64,000 nt of DNA from positions 15,001-79,000 of the forward strand of contig NW_018344260.1 in NCBI RefSeq assembly GCF_002099425.1, read 5' to 3'. This DNA is from Phascolarctos cinereus. Its lineage: Eukaryota; Chordata; Mammalia; Diprotodontia; Phascolarctidae. A program made the position numbers and the translations under genes. Positions within the stretch are counted from its first letter, which is position 1. Each line of letters begins with the position of its first letter. Shown one piece after another: positions 10,681 through 21,214 of the stretch. The notes under the pieces are model-generated. The model was not told where the DNA came from and did not search any database. It saw only the letters and a list, made by a program, of their open reading frames with translations.

Positions 10681-10949
10681 TTCATTCCCTAGTTTAAATA
10701 ATAGTAGGGCCTTTAACTCAGTTTTTTGAAGTGTGCTCCTTGAGGCCTGGAAATGGAAGAGAAGACAGGAACGGAATCCCCAGAGATGTTTCTTGCAGTG
10801 CTGGAGCTTGAGAGACCCAGCATGGAACCAAGGGGCATTGCCAGTGAGGGAATTAAAGGAGCCAGATAACAGGAAGGGGGTTGGTGTATCTTGGATTGAA
10901 TGGGCCTGTATGTGGTGGTGAGAAAAATTATATTGAGAAGGAAGGGACA
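10681..10949. other. Unassigned sequence
   Basis: Nothing recognised. Confidence 0.4.
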
Positions 10950-11015
10950 GATGCAAAGTGAAGTGAGCAGAACAAGGAAAACAATATGGTCAATAAGTAC
11001 AACAATGTCTCTGGA
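10950..11015 (+). repeat. L1 3'-region fragment
   Basis: 'cagatgcaaagtgaagtgag' followed by 'cagaacaaggaaaacaatat' matches L1. The segment parallels 9983-10040. Confidence 0.6.
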
Positions 11016-11039
11016 AGAGTTGTGTCCACTAGGGCTCTG

Positions 11040-11365
11040 GCTACATTTTCAGCTTGACTCTCGCAATTTTCCATGATGCAAGCAACCCTTGGGGAGAAAG
11101 GGCCACCACCAAACCTGACTGCCAGCCATCTACCCCTATGGGCAGGTCAACCCAAGAGACCCCTGGGAATGTCAGCACCCCTTTCCCTTGGACCACTGGT
11201 CCTGTTTCTAGCCTGCTTCCTCCCCATTTGTAGTCCAGGAAAGCACCCACTGGGGAGATGTGACCTAGACACTTTCTCTGCAGGTACTAGTGTCCTCAGG
11301 CCCCACTCAGCAGCCACAGCTACTGAAGACTCTGCAAAGTCCATCAATGTAAATGGAAAAAAACC
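11040..11365 (+). repeat. Unidentified repeat family, third copy
   Basis: Related to 9085-9720: 'gcaacccttggggagaaag', 'tgggcaggtcaacccaagag', 'ccctgggaatgtcagcaccc', 'gacactttctctgcaggtac' and 'ccacagctactgaaga' are shared with small changes. Confidence 0.6.
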
Positions 11366-11723
11366 AAACCAGGCTTTTTGGAAATGTTGGTTGGTTTTCC
11401 AAAAATTTTCCCTCTTTTTTTCCTTCTTCATTTTAGGGGACAGGTCTTTGGGAGGGGATTGAGAGAAGATCATGGTGATGAATGGAAGTGAGGTAAAAAC
11501 AAAAGAGACCACTAACTTAAAAAAAAGAATGTAGGGAATAAGTAGAGGGTGGGAGGAACAGTTGCGGCTAGGATGGGGGGGCGGTGCCCCTGCTAGGCCC
11601 GAAGTGTTTGGTCCTCTTGTATTATTGTAGTGGGGAGTGGCGGTATTCATGGGTGTCTGTACTGGTCCAGAGTCATAGCTCTTCTACAGTGTCATATACC
11701 TTGTGTGCAAGTAAAGGAGAAGT
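11366..11723. other. Unassigned sequence
   Basis: Low-complexity runs of A and T, and a G-rich patch near 11,570. The open frames across it are not gene-like. Confidence 0.4.
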
Positions 11724-11885
11724 GAGGGCAGTTAGGTGGTACAGTGGATAGAGTGCTGGGCTTGGAGTGGGGTAGACTCCTCTTTATGAGTTCAAATCCA
11801 ACCTCAGATGCTTGTTAGCTGTATGACAATGGACAAGTCACTTAACCTTATTTGTCTCAGTTTCCTCATTTGTAAAATTAGCAGG
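11724..11885 (+). repeat. MAR1/WSINE-type tRNA SINE, 3' truncated
   Basis: 'gggcagttaggtggtacagt', 'gagttcaaatccaacctcag' and 'cagtttcctcatttgtaaaa'; the RTE-like tail is missing. Confidence 0.8.
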
Positions 11886-11919
11886 AAAACAAAATTTATC
11901 TTTTTGAACTGAGGCAACA

Positions 11920-12140
11920 TGAGTCAGGGGAAAGTATCCTTGGCTATTAATCACAAGCAGACCTGGGTTCAAAGACCAGCTCCCATACTTATTACCTATG
12001 ACTATGGGCAAGTTACTTATCCTTTTCCAGGAATCTCATATTTCTCATCTGTAAAATGAGGGCAGTAATCCCTATGAGGTCTACCTCACAAGATTGTTGA
12101 AAGAATTAAATGAGATTTATATGTTACATATATGAAAAAT
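11920..12140 (+). repeat. MIR/THER1-type CORE-SINE
   Basis: 'cctgggttcaaagaccagct', 'gggcaagttacttatccttt', 'catctgtaaaatgaggg' and 'caagattgttgaaagaatta' are in MIR order, ending in the L2-like tail. Confidence 0.75.
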
Positions 12141-12164
12141 TTTGGAAAACTTGGAGGGGAGCAT

Positions 12165-12395
12165 GGTGGTATGGATCAAGAGATGGCTTGGAATTTAGGA
12201 AGACCTGCCTCTGATACTACTGCTTGTGTGACCCTGGGCAAGTCACTTAACCTCTCAGTGTCCTCTGGCAACTTGATAAGATTTCAAGTTGCAGAGAAGG
12301 TGCCGGCCTGCATTGGTAGAGGGAATTCCTTACCTGAAATTCTCTATACTGTTAAAATCTTAGGTCTATTAAAAAAAGCCCAAACAAATATGTCA
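12165..12395 (+). repeat. CORE-SINE variant with 'gcagagaaggtgc' body
   Basis: The MIR-like head and core (gtgaccctgggcaagtcact) are followed by 'agttgcagagaaggtgccgg', 'cctgcattggtagagggaat' and 'tcctta'. The same body is at 17935 and 52201, so this is a distinct SINE subfamily. Confidence 0.7.
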
Positions 12396-12419
12396 TCTAT
12401 TGTTTTTATCATTAGATAT

Positions 12420-12700
12420 CCCCCCTACCATTATGCTTCACAGTTTCCTTTTTTCCTTCCTTCCTTCCTTCCTTCCTTCCTTCCTTCCTTCCTTCCTTCC
12501 TTCCTTCCTTCCTTCCTTCCTTCCTTCCTTCCTTCCTTCCTTCCTTCTTTCCTGGCAGAATTTCATTCACCAAACACTTGTCAGCACAGACATTTGGTAT
12601 CAGATATCTGGAGTAGATTCAGGGCCTCCTCTCCCATTCTCCAGCTCCCATCCTTGTCCTCCATAATCCAAAACCTTAATAGTCATTTCCAGGGTGAGAT
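12420..12700 (+). repeat. Unidentified repeat, unit A copy 1 (holds the TTCC tract)
   Basis: Matches 14815-15000 by eye at about 85%: 'cctggcagaatttcattcac', 'cttgtcagcacagacat', 'tcagggcctcctctcccat' and 'taatagtcatttccagggtg'. The main difference is the expanded (TTCC)n in this copy. Confidence 0.75.
12453..12546 (+). repeat. (TTCC)n microsatellite
   Basis: An uninterrupted run of about 23 TTCC units. The related copy at 14815 has only ttccttccttcc here. Frames through it encode Phe-Leu-Pro-Ser repeats and are not genes. Confidence 0.97.
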
Positions 12701-13779
12701 GCCCACCAACAACTGGGGTACTCTGTACTCTAACATCAGTCAGTATCCACATGGCAAGAGGAAGTTAGGGTGATGGGTCAGGCTGGTTTCTGCCTAAATG
12801 AGACTTCAATGATTATTTTCACTTCTGGTGACTTCTGCAGAATGGGTATGGTCTACCCGTTGGAGATTCCCCTAATTCTTTTTAAATTTACCCAATATGT
12901 TATCCCTTGTCTCTCCTAGGGAGTAAAAAACTTTCACTTTCCTTATCCAAAGCTACCTATCATTAAGTCAATCATCCAGAATGTGCCCCCTTCATAACAC
13001 TCACTCCAAACTGTGCTCATAACCCTTCCCAACCAGGATGAATGGGACTGGGCTGGCTGCTAGATTTTGCTGACCCCTAAAGCAAAGGCTAAGCTCAAAG
13101 CATCTTTCTTTGACAGCTCCTCTGGAAGAATGGCTCAAGGGAGCAACAGTCTTGGGCACTGATGGCTTCTTAGCAGTGATCAGAAGGCAAGGGGAGCTCT
13201 TTCTACCCTTCTTCCTCATTGGGGGGAACTTAAATCCAGGGCCATTTCAGAAGGGTTATGATGAGCAGCCTAGGCTGCTTCATATTTGTATTGGAAACTG
13301 GAAATCCTGGTATTAGGGGGTCAATCCCAGCATCCCCAAAGTGACTCCTACCAGTAAGGAAGAAGATGCCATGGTCAGGCTTGGTCCCATAGCACAGTGG
13401 GGTGTGGAATATACAACACACTTGGCTGGAAGGCCCTGCTAAATGGAATAGTGGGAACTTTTGACAGAGGATATGGAGAGCTCTGATACTGATTACTGAC
13501 TTCTAAAGATTTTGATCATTGGGGACTCTGCAGCTCATCCCTGGAACCACAAAGTTATTGGTCCATACAGTCAAGAACATCTCACCATCATTGTACAGGT
13601 TGACAGATCTCTTCCATGCTGAAGTTGTGGATGAATAGGAGAGGGTGCAGGTAGTGCCCCTAAAGTTCATAAATTAGAAAATGGCAGCTGCTGATGCCTC
13701 AGTATGGACTGGACTGAAGGAATAGTGGCACCCTCTACTGTGGCTGCTAGCTGACATATCCGGTCCTGGATTTCAGTAA
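12701..13779. other. Unassigned sequence between repeat units
   Basis: No nameable repeat and no credible coding region. It may belong to the same long repeat as units A and B, since it lies between them, but I see no second copy in the window. Confidence 0.35.
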
Positions 13780-14425
13780 GTAGCAATTCCAGGAGTCCGG
13801 CTCTCTTTCTATAGAAGGGAGGGAGTCAGAGCAGAGACACAATAGAAAGAGACCTGTATCACTAACTTTCAGGAGAGTGATTTGAGAGTGGAATAAGTGG
13901 ATTATATTGTTCAGTGAAGGGTAAGATTCCAAGCTGAGAGAAGAAGGAGAAGGAAAAAAAGATGAAGAAGAAGAAGAAGAAGAAGAAGAAGAAGAAGAAG
14001 AAGAAGAAGAAGAAGAAGAAAAAGGAGGAGGAGAAGAAGAAGGAGAAGGAGGAGGACAAGAAGAAGAAGGAGAAGGAAAAGATGAAGAAGAAGAAGGAAA
14101 AGAAGATGAAGAAGAAGGAGGAGGAGAAGAAGAAGAAGGAGAAGGAAAAAGAAGAGGAAGAAGAAAGAGAAGAAGAAGAAGGAAAAGATGAAGGAAGAGA
14201 AGAAGAAGGAGGAGGAGGAGAAGGAGGAGGAGGAGAAGGAGGAGGAAGAGAAGGAGGAGGAGGAGAAGGAGAGAAGAAGAAGAAGAAGAAGAAGAAGAAG
14301 AAGAAGAAGAAGAAGAAGAAGAATTAGAAGAAGAAGAAGAAGAAGAATTAGAAGAAGAAGAAGAGAGGTTAGAGTTAGGGCCATGGTGGGAGGCTAGGGG
14401 CCTCTTCAAAGGAGTCAAAGGACTT
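13780..14425 (-). repeat. Unidentified repeat, unit B copy 1 (holds the GAA tract)
   Basis: The reverse complement matches 15780-15990 on both sides of the GAA tract: 'ccaccatggccctaactct' at one end and 'cttggaatcttacccttcac' plus 'tctctttctatt' at the other. The tract has grown inside this copy. Confidence 0.7.
13937..14366 (+). repeat. (GAA)n/(GAAGGA)n homopurine microsatellite, ~430 bp
   Basis: Nearly every base is A or G; rare T or C occurs in GATGAAG and GGACAAG. Blocks of perfect GAA (near 13964-14020 and 14275-14325) flank a GGA-rich middle. The long Lys/Glu and Ser/Leu frames are artefacts of the repeat. Confidence 0.97.
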
Positions 14426-14814
14426 GAAGCAGGTTGGGCTTTCCTTGGACCTCCAGTTTGTCTCAGTTCTATGTGAGTGAAATTTAGGGGAGAGGGTGAG
14501 GTACAGAGCACCTGCTGTGCTTATCCATTCCAGGGAGCCCTTTTCACAATGCAGGGACAGCTGTTCCATGCTATTAATCTCCTGGGACATGCCATTCCCT
14601 CAAGAGACATACTAATACTAGTAGCAGCTGGCCAGGGCAATTGAGGCTGGGAGATCAAAACAGAAAACCTAGAGCAGTCATGGTAGTAGCATGATGAGTT
14701 GGGTAGAGGGCTGGGCACCTGGGAAACTCCAGAACTATGGCCCAGCCACCACAGCAGCAGCAGCTGGAGATACATCCCCAGACACACCTACATAGCTTCA
14801 CACTGATAACTCTG
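14426..14814. other. Unassigned sequence
   Basis: No named repeat or gene; it sits between unit B copy 1 and unit A copy 2. A short (CAG) run is at 14751-14763. Confidence 0.35.
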
Positions 14815-15000
14815 GCCCCCATCTGCTCTATCAGCCACTTTCCTTCCTTCCTGGCAGAGTTTCATTTGCCAAACACTATCGTCAGCACAGACATCAAGAT
14901 AACTGCAGTGGACTCAGGGCCTTCTCTCCCACTCTCCAACTCCCATCCCTTTCCTCCATAATCCAACACATTAATAGTCATTTCCAGGGTGAGATTCCAC
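14815..15000 (+). repeat. Unidentified repeat, unit A copy 2
   Basis: Related to 12420-12700, with a short ttccttccttcc in place of the expanded tract. It diverges from copy 1 after 'tttccagggtgaga'. Confidence 0.75.
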
Positions 15001-15779
15001 TTTCAACCTCCACAACAGTTTTTAATACTTCAAACCCTAGTTTTATAAGCCCAATTGGATCTTTGTATCAGGAAAAGAAGTCTAAAAAAAGGGAAAAAAA
15101 CCCTCCAAAAGAAGCTATGGTTTGCATAACCTTTCGTTGCCACGATATTCAATACCCAGATGGGGGAACTCCAGAATGCTCAGAATTTGGAACCTCTTCA
15201 ACCTTTCATACAGGGCAAAGGTTCTAGTATAGTCTTCAACCAACTTTACTGTTTCTCTGGCTTCTTGGGGAGCAGTGGACAAGAGATTGATGCTTAAAGG
15301 GCTATTGGCCTGAGACCCAGTGAGGAAGGGTGCTCAGTGGAAATGATTTCAGGGAGATGTTCCTGGTTCTCATTCCTGCCTTTGCATTGAGCCCATTTGT
15401 CAAGGGGCCAGACTGACTTTAAAGGTGCCATGAATGTGGCTGGCAGCACAGCTCTTAAAACGAGTGCAGCGGAAGCCAAGCTCCAAAGTGTGGGGAACGA
15501 GGTGGTCCTGGCGCCAGAACCTCAGCACCAGCAGAGATGAAATTGCATTTCACTATGTGAGGTGAAATATCTCTGGTTCGAATTTTATCTTCTCCATAAA
15601 AGCGTGTTAGATTTCTGAAGTGTGGGAATAAGCGTTCTAGTCTTCTGTGCAAATCATTTGGAGAAGGCGTGTAATCAGTTTCTCTTGGATATACAGGGCA
15701 GGAGAAACTCTGAGTGTGGGAAGCCAGGGAGGATGGGCATAAAGCCATATTTTCTCTAAACCATAGCTGGGCTTCTCCT
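15001..15779. other. Unassigned sequence
   Basis: A minus-strand open frame of 110 codons (15455-15787) has no recognisable domain. No nameable repeat. Confidence 0.35.
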
Positions 15780-15990
15780 GGAGACAACCCACAGCCCCTA
15801 ACTTCCCACCATGGCCCCTGACTCTGACCTCTCTCCTTTACTTCTTCCTCTTAGCAGCTTGGAATCTTACCCTTCACTGTACAATAGAATTCACTTACCC
15901 ACCCTCTTGAAAGTTGGTGGTAAAGGTCTCTTTCTATTTAGCCTCTACTCTGATCCCCTCCCTTCTAGCTCTGCCACCCCCAAAGCCCCA
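15780..15990 (+). repeat. Unidentified repeat, unit B copy 2
   Basis: Inverted relative to 13780-14425. It keeps the unexpanded 'cctttacttcttcctctta' where the other copy has the GAA/TTC expansion, and continues with 'gcttggaatcttacccttca'. Confidence 0.7.
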
Positions 15991-17699
15991 GATATAAGAT
16001 ACTGCTTTATTTAAGTCTTATTTCTTAAAAGCTGCATAGGATTCCATCTATTATGAACCTGGTGGGCACAGTCTGCTAACATATCAGGTACATTTATAAG
16101 TTTTATGAAACCACCAGATGTCTATGCCTGATTACCTCCAGGAGTCCCTAGTAGGCAGTTATCTATATCTACACAAATAGATGGTTACGTGTTTGTCTCC
16201 CCTATCCCTCATGCTCTTCAGGGACAGAAATTCCATGTTATCCCTCAGGGCTTTCTTTCTAGCCTTGCATCTCTCTGGCTATGACTAATGCCCACTTCCT
16301 CTAGTTCTATCCAGGATGGAGATGGAGAGAAATTGGTCTATTTGTTCCTTATGGTAACCCTTCAGAGGTTTAAAGACAATCTCTTTTCAGCCTTCACTTC
16401 TTTAGCCACAACAGGCTCTGATGGCACTTAAGGGAGTTCAGGGGAAGCTTAGTTGCTCATCTCTGCTGCCCTATCTCTCTTGCTCTATGATGCCTTCCTC
16501 GGCTGTGTTATATGCTGACTTCTACCTGAATTCTTGGATTCTTCTTCATGTCCTTACCTGCACAGTCTGGATTTCTGAACCTACCTTGTCTATAGGTACA
16601 ACATATCTTGTGTATTTCCTCTGTTTTAGCCTGCCACCCTGGTGTGGACAATGGCTTCAGCTAAGATGATGACATAGTATTCCCTCTATTGGCAAGCCTC
16701 ACTAGGTAGGAAGGAATGCTGGAAAAAGCTGGAAAAAAAATCCCACCAGCACACAGCTCCCTGGCTTTCCTTACTCTGTGGTTAAGTCTTTGTGGAGGGA
16801 GTCCAATATGTGAGTTACATTAATCCCCTCGAAAATTGCCAAATCTCTCTAATCTAACCCATCCCTTCATCCTGGCCCTTTTAGTCCCATTGCTCAAGTC
16901 TTAATCCTGATACCCACTATGATGTAATAGCTACAGTGGAAGTATATATTTCTATATACCTACATACATGTCTGTGTAGGCATATATTTACATATAAATG
17001 CCTATGTATACATGCAGGATTATCTATTGGTTCCATGTTTTCACAGGATTTTTCATCTGGGTAATACCTTCTCTAGTCTATCAGAGATGCTCTGGACTTG
17101 ACTGGAGTACAGGATCTACAGGTACCATATAGTTCCTGTCCCCATAAGATCAGCAGAGAAGGAGAAGTTGGCATCTGGCTCAGGAAAAAAGACAATTCTT
17201 AGTAGGATTTGAAGGAGACGTGGATGACTGATTCAGATTGCAAGTTGGAGGACAGAAAGGGAAATCTACCAAATAATGGAAGAGGGGCTGTGGTAGCTGG
17301 GTTAAATTTTGTTGAAAGGCAATGATCTATAATAGTCAGTGGTAGCTGAGTGAAATCAGGACCTTGTTTCTTGTTTTGTGGTGGCAAAAACTCTGTCAAT
17401 GATAAACCCGGTGACTGTAAGCCTATTCAAACTTCTCATACTGCTGGGTTAGCTTGAGGGGCATGCTCAGGTGATTTTCCATAACTTTAACCCTGGCTTA
17501 CCTGGTTCCTTTCCAAGACTCTTTATCCTTTAGCACTTCTCTTCTCTGACAGGTGAGTTCTTTCCAAAAACCTGTGTTTGAGGAATCCCCTGCCCCAAGC
17601 CTGACATGTTCACTTTAAGCTCAGTTCTGCTCCTGACTTGGGACTTTTCCATCTTGCCTCTCAGCAGGCACCTTCCCCCTCTTCCTTTCCTCTTTTTTT
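15991..17699. other. Unassigned sequence
   Basis: About 1.7 kb with no SINE or LINE landmark that I recognise and no gene-like frame. A short TATG/CATA-rich patch lies at 16,940-17,010. Confidence 0.4.
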
Positions 17700-17790
17700 T
17701 TTTGTGTTGTCTTCCTCAATTAAAATGTAAGCACCTTGAGGGAAGGAACTCTGGCATATAGTAATTAGCTTAATAAATACATGTCTTACC
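17700..17790 (+). repeat. L2 LINE 3' end
   Basis: 'aaaatgtaagcaccttgagg', 'gaaggaactctggcatatag' and 'ttagcttaataaatacatg' fit the L2 terminus. Confidence 0.7.
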
Positions 17791-17934
17791 TCTCTATCTT
17801 TCCCTCTGTCACTATGGTAATGATGAGAACAAGGCACATGAAAATGAGAAGCAGAATTGACACATGGGTACTGCACTGATTTGAAGCATGTATGGATGGA
17901 TATTACAACTTTCAAGCTCTTTGAGGGCGATTGG

Positions 17935-18125
17935 GATAGAAAGCTGGCACCAGAACTAGGAAGAACTGGGTTCAAATTTCTGCCTCTGACATCCATTGTC
18001 TGTGTGACCCTGGGCAAGTCATTTAACTTCCTAGTGTCCCCAAGTAACTCTCCAAGACTCTAACTTGCAGAGAAGGCACTAACCTGCATTATTGGAAGTT
18101 ATTTCCTTCTCTTATGAAATAATGG
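17935..18125 (+). repeat. CORE-SINE variant with 'gcagagaaggcac' body
   Basis: 'actgggttcaaatttctgcc', 'gtgaccctgggcaagtcatt', 'cttgcagagaaggcactaac' and 'ctgcattattggaag'. Same subfamily as 12165-12395. Confidence 0.75.
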
Positions 18126-18374
18126 GTCCCAATCCTTTGAGGGCAAGAAGTGGAGCTGGTCAATCTAATGTTCTTCCAAGAAGAACCTGGGAAACTGTTT
18201 GAAGCCCTATTTCACCCTCTGGGCTTGTCCTTTACTCTGGGGGTGGGGTGGGGGGGAGGTTGGGAGACCATGGCTAATTGATCGTAGACGCCTTCCAAAC
18301 TGGGAAGTTAGCTGGAGATGCTGATCCCAAAGGCTGTTGAAAACTATGGTCTATTGATGATACATATTCTATAA
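18126..18374. other. Unassigned sequence
   Basis: Includes a G-rich run at 18,239-18,262; otherwise unremarkable. Confidence 0.4.
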
Positions 18375-18575
18375 GATAGTAGGAAGCACTGTAGGGCAGC
18401 AGTCCATAGAAAAAGTGTCTAAACTCTGAGGGCCTGGGTTCAAATCCTACCTCCAATGCTCACTATGTATGACCTTTGACAAATCATTTAACTTCCCTGG
18501 GCCTCTGTTTTCTCACCTGTAAAATGGGAGGGCTGAACTAGAGAATCTCCATGAGCTATAAAACTAGGAAATATA
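18375..18575 (+). repeat. CORE-SINE with CR1/L3-like tail
   Basis: 'cctgggttcaaatcctacct', 'atttaacttccctgggcctc', 'cacctgtaaaatgggagggc' and 'gaactagagaatctcc'. Confidence 0.8.
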
Positions 18576-18593
18576 AAGTAGCCATCCCTCCAA

Positions 18594-18757
18594 GGCAAGT
18601 CCCTTCATCTCTCTGAGCCTCAGTTTCCTCACTTGTAAAATAGAGATAAAAAAATATATAGTACTTATCTCACCGGGTTCCGGTGAAAATCATGGAGATA
18701 ATGTATGAAAAATGCTTTGTAAACATTAAGATTCTCTATAAATATCAGTTCATTCAT
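18594..18757 (+). repeat. MIR/THER1-type CORE-SINE, 5' truncated
   Basis: Starts in the core (aagtcccttcatctctctga) and runs through 'cagtttcctcacttgtaaaa' to the L2-like tail 'aaaatgctttgtaaacatta'. Confidence 0.75.
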
Positions 18758-19404
18758 TGCTATATAATTATAATGACCAAATTTGATCCCAGAGAAGAGC
18801 TGGAAAAAAAAAACGGAACCCTCCCTTTCTTTGCAGGTGAGGGGAACAAGGGGTATGGAATATTACATTTGCTGTCAGATGTAGGTAAGTCATTGGTTGC
18901 TTTTTTCTGAACTTCCCCTTTCTTCTCTCTCTTTCTTTCTCACTCATTCTCTTTTTCTCTCTCTCTCTGTCTCATATTTTGTTAGAAGGGGAGACTCACA
19001 GGGCAGAGGAAGAAGGAAGAGTATATTCAGAAAATATGGTGATATAAAGACAAGAAGTATAAAAAATTAGATGGGCTTGATTTAGCCATTTTGGGGAACG
19101 AGCCATCCACGACTAGCATGACTGCATGATAACAAGAAGGGAAGTCAGTAAGTAAGACCAGAAATAGGCTTGATTTGTAGCACCCAATATGATTACTGCA
19201 GCAGAAACTTAATATGGACACAAATATCCCAGGATGATACATAGCCTTCCATGTCTATTCAGGTGGATGGCCACTAAATGGGCCCACAAGTCAGTTACAG
19301 TACAATGCAGGCATAGAGAACCCATTGCTATGTGAGATTCATGATGAAGCTGCTTGGCTTGGAATCATGGTGGTGGAGACACCCATCATTCAGTTTCACC
19401 ATTT
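18758..19404. other. Unassigned sequence
   Basis: A TC-rich patch lies at 18,924-18,972. Otherwise no recognised feature. Confidence 0.4.
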
Positions 19405-19605
19405 TGTAGATTTCGAGCTCAAAGGGATCTCAAAGGTCATCTTGTCCAACCCTTTCATTCTGCAAATGAAAAAAACTGAGGGCCAGGGAAATGAAGTGAT
19501 TTGCATGTGATTGCACAGGTAGTAAATAGAAGAGCTGGGATTTTAACTAAGGTACTCTGATTCCAAATTGAATTCTTTCTCCACTGTACCATATCGCCAT
19601 CTCCA
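19405..19605 (-). repeat. CORE-SINE with CR1/L3-like tail
   Basis: 'aaagggatctcaaaggtcat', 'cttgtccaaccctttcattc', 'gaaaaaaactgagggccagg' and 'tctttctccactgtaccata' are an antisense SINE from tail to head. Confidence 0.75.
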
Positions 19606-19654
19606 GTTAGATTGAATTTGGTTCAAATTGTCAACAAACATTTACTGAGATGAA

Positions 19655-19895
19655 TACTAATTCACATTTTTATGGTGCTTTAAGATGAACAAAGCACTTT
19701 TCTTGCAACCAACAATCCTATGATGTAGAGTTAAAATGTTATTATTCTCATTTTACAGATGAGGAAACTGAGGCTGATAAAGTTTATGAAACTTGTCAAA
19801 GTTCATATAGCTAGTAAGTACCAGAGCCAGGGTGGGACCTCAACTTCCCCATTTTTAAGACTAGAGTTATTATCACTGCATTATTTTTAGTTGTC
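19655..19895 (-). repeat. MIR/THER1-type CORE-SINE
   Basis: 'tcacatttttatggtgcttt', 'tattctcattttacagatga', 'ggaaactgaggctgataaag' and 'catatagctagtaagtacca'. Confidence 0.8.
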
Positions 19896-19914
19896 TAGGC
19901 CCTCCTAAGGGCAG

Positions 19915-20155
19915 CTAGGTGGCACAGTGGGTAGAGTGTCAGGCCTGGAGTCAGGAAGACTCATCTTCCTGAGTTCAAGTCTGGCCTCAGACACAAGCTG
20001 CGTGATCCTGGCCAAGTCATTCAACTCTGTTTGTCATAGTTTCTTCATCTTTAAAATGATCTGGAGAAGGAAATGGCAAACCACTCCAGTATCTCTGCCA
20101 AGAAAACCCCAAATGGGGTTATGAAGAGTTAGACATGACTGAAAATAACAACAAC
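19915..20155 (+). repeat. MAR1-type SINE, full length, RTE/BovB-like tail
   Basis: 'cagctaggtggcacagtggg' head, 'ggaaatggcaaaccactcca', 'gtatctctgccaagaaaacc' and 'gttagacatgactgaaaata' at the end, then an (AAC)n tail. Confidence 0.9.
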
Positions 20156-20524
20156 TTGGAGGTCCTTCTTACCAGTCTCCCCCTATCCTTTTCCCCATTC
20201 CCCCAGCTCTTTTAGCCATTACATAGCTAATGGGTCCATGCTAGGGCTTGTTGGGTTTGCATGCAAAGGCTGATGTCCTGAGCAGCACTGAACAAGTTAA
20301 CAAGGGTTCCCAAGGAGGAAAATGGCTGTTGGTCCTCAGTAAGTTGTGTCTTCTCCCTCATCTGGGACAAAATTTCTGCCTTTGCCTTCTCAAGCACCTA
20401 GACAACGATCACCACAAAGTCAAGTCATACGAAAAATATGGCCCAGGGGACCTGGCTAGATTTCAGACACCTCATAGCTTAGAGGTATCCTAAGCTTTAA
20501 TAGCCTTACGATGACTTGGACAGG
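20156..20524. other. Unassigned sequence
   Basis: No gene or named repeat. Confidence 0.4.
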
Positions 20525-20725
20525 ATGCTATGAGCTGTGCAGTGGGAAGACTGTTAGATCTGGCACCGGAACACCAGGGTTCAAATCCTGCCTCTTGGTA
20601 CATGCCAGCTGTATAACTTTGGGCATGAGGCTTACCCTCCCTGGTTCTTAGTTTCCTCATCTCTAAAAGGAGGGATTTAGATAAAACGACCTTCGAGACC
20701 ACTTCCATCTCTAAATCTGTGATCA
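20525..20725 (+). repeat. CORE-SINE with CR1/L3-like tail
   Basis: 'agggttcaaatcctgcctct', 'tagtttcctcatctctaaaa', 'cgaccttcgagaccacttcc' and 'tctaaatctgtgatc'. Confidence 0.8.
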
Positions 20726-20732
20726 GAAGATC

Positions 20733-20960
20733 ATGGCTCCATGAACTAGAAGCAATGGATAAAAGTTTCAGGGAGGCAGATTTTATTTCAACATGAGGAA
20801 TACCTTTCTAAGAATTAGACCTGTCCCAAAGTGCAATTAGCTTCCTTGGGTAGTGCTTAGTTTCCTCTTCCTGGAGGCCTTTAAATGAAGGCTGGATGAT
20901 ATAGAGGAATTGGTGGAGGTGACCTCTCCAGTCCCTTCTAGCTCTTGCCTTCTAGGGTTT
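20733..20960 (+). repeat. CR1/L3 LINE 3' end
   Basis: 'gaactagaagcaatggataa', 'aagtttcagggaggcagatt', 'gaggcctttaaatgaaggct' and 'ccagtcccttctagctct' follow the last ~230 bases of L3. Confidence 0.8.
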
Positions 20961-20996
20961 TGTAGCTGGTGGGGTTTAAAAAATGTGTTCTAGGAG

Positions 20997-21152
20997 GGGC
21001 AGCTAGGTGGCACAGTGGATAGAGCACTGGCCCTGGATTCAGGAGGACCTGAGTTCAAATCCGGCCTCAGACACATAACACTTACTAGCTGTGTGACCCT
21101 GGGCAAGTCACTTAACCCTATTGCCTAGCCAAAAACAAAAAAAAATATGTTC
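20997..21152 (+). repeat. WSINE-type tRNA SINE, complete and little diverged
   Basis: 'gggcagctaggtggcacagt' to 'cttaaccctattgcctagcc', then an A-rich tail. Target duplication aaaatgtgttctagg / aaaatatgttctagg on either side. One of the youngest-looking SINEs in the window. Confidence 0.92.
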
Positions 21153-21214
21153 TAGGTAGGCAACCATAAAAGAGTCAAAGAAATCTCCAAGTACGTTAAT
21201 AAAGTATCAGTTAA

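Noticed and set aside
11147-11650. 167-codon minus-strand frame
   Set aside because: It overlaps an unidentified dispersed repeat and low-complexity runs; no recognisable protein.
12132-12773. 213-codon frame with FLPS repeats
   Set aside because: The centre is the (TTCC)n tract and the ends are SINE and repeat sequence.
13747-14511. Long open frames of Ser/Leu (minus) and Lys/Glu (plus), up to 254 codons
   Set aside because: They are produced by the GAA/TTC microsatellite, open in several frames and on both strands, with no non-repeat domain.
15455-15787. 110-codon minus-strand frame with 'FYGEDKIRTRDIS'
   Set aside because: Phrases of this style often come from misannotated repeats; no domain and no homologue that I know.
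20997-21070. SINE heads as tRNA genes
   Set aside because: A/B-box-like text is present but no complete cloverleaf; every instance continues into a SINE body.
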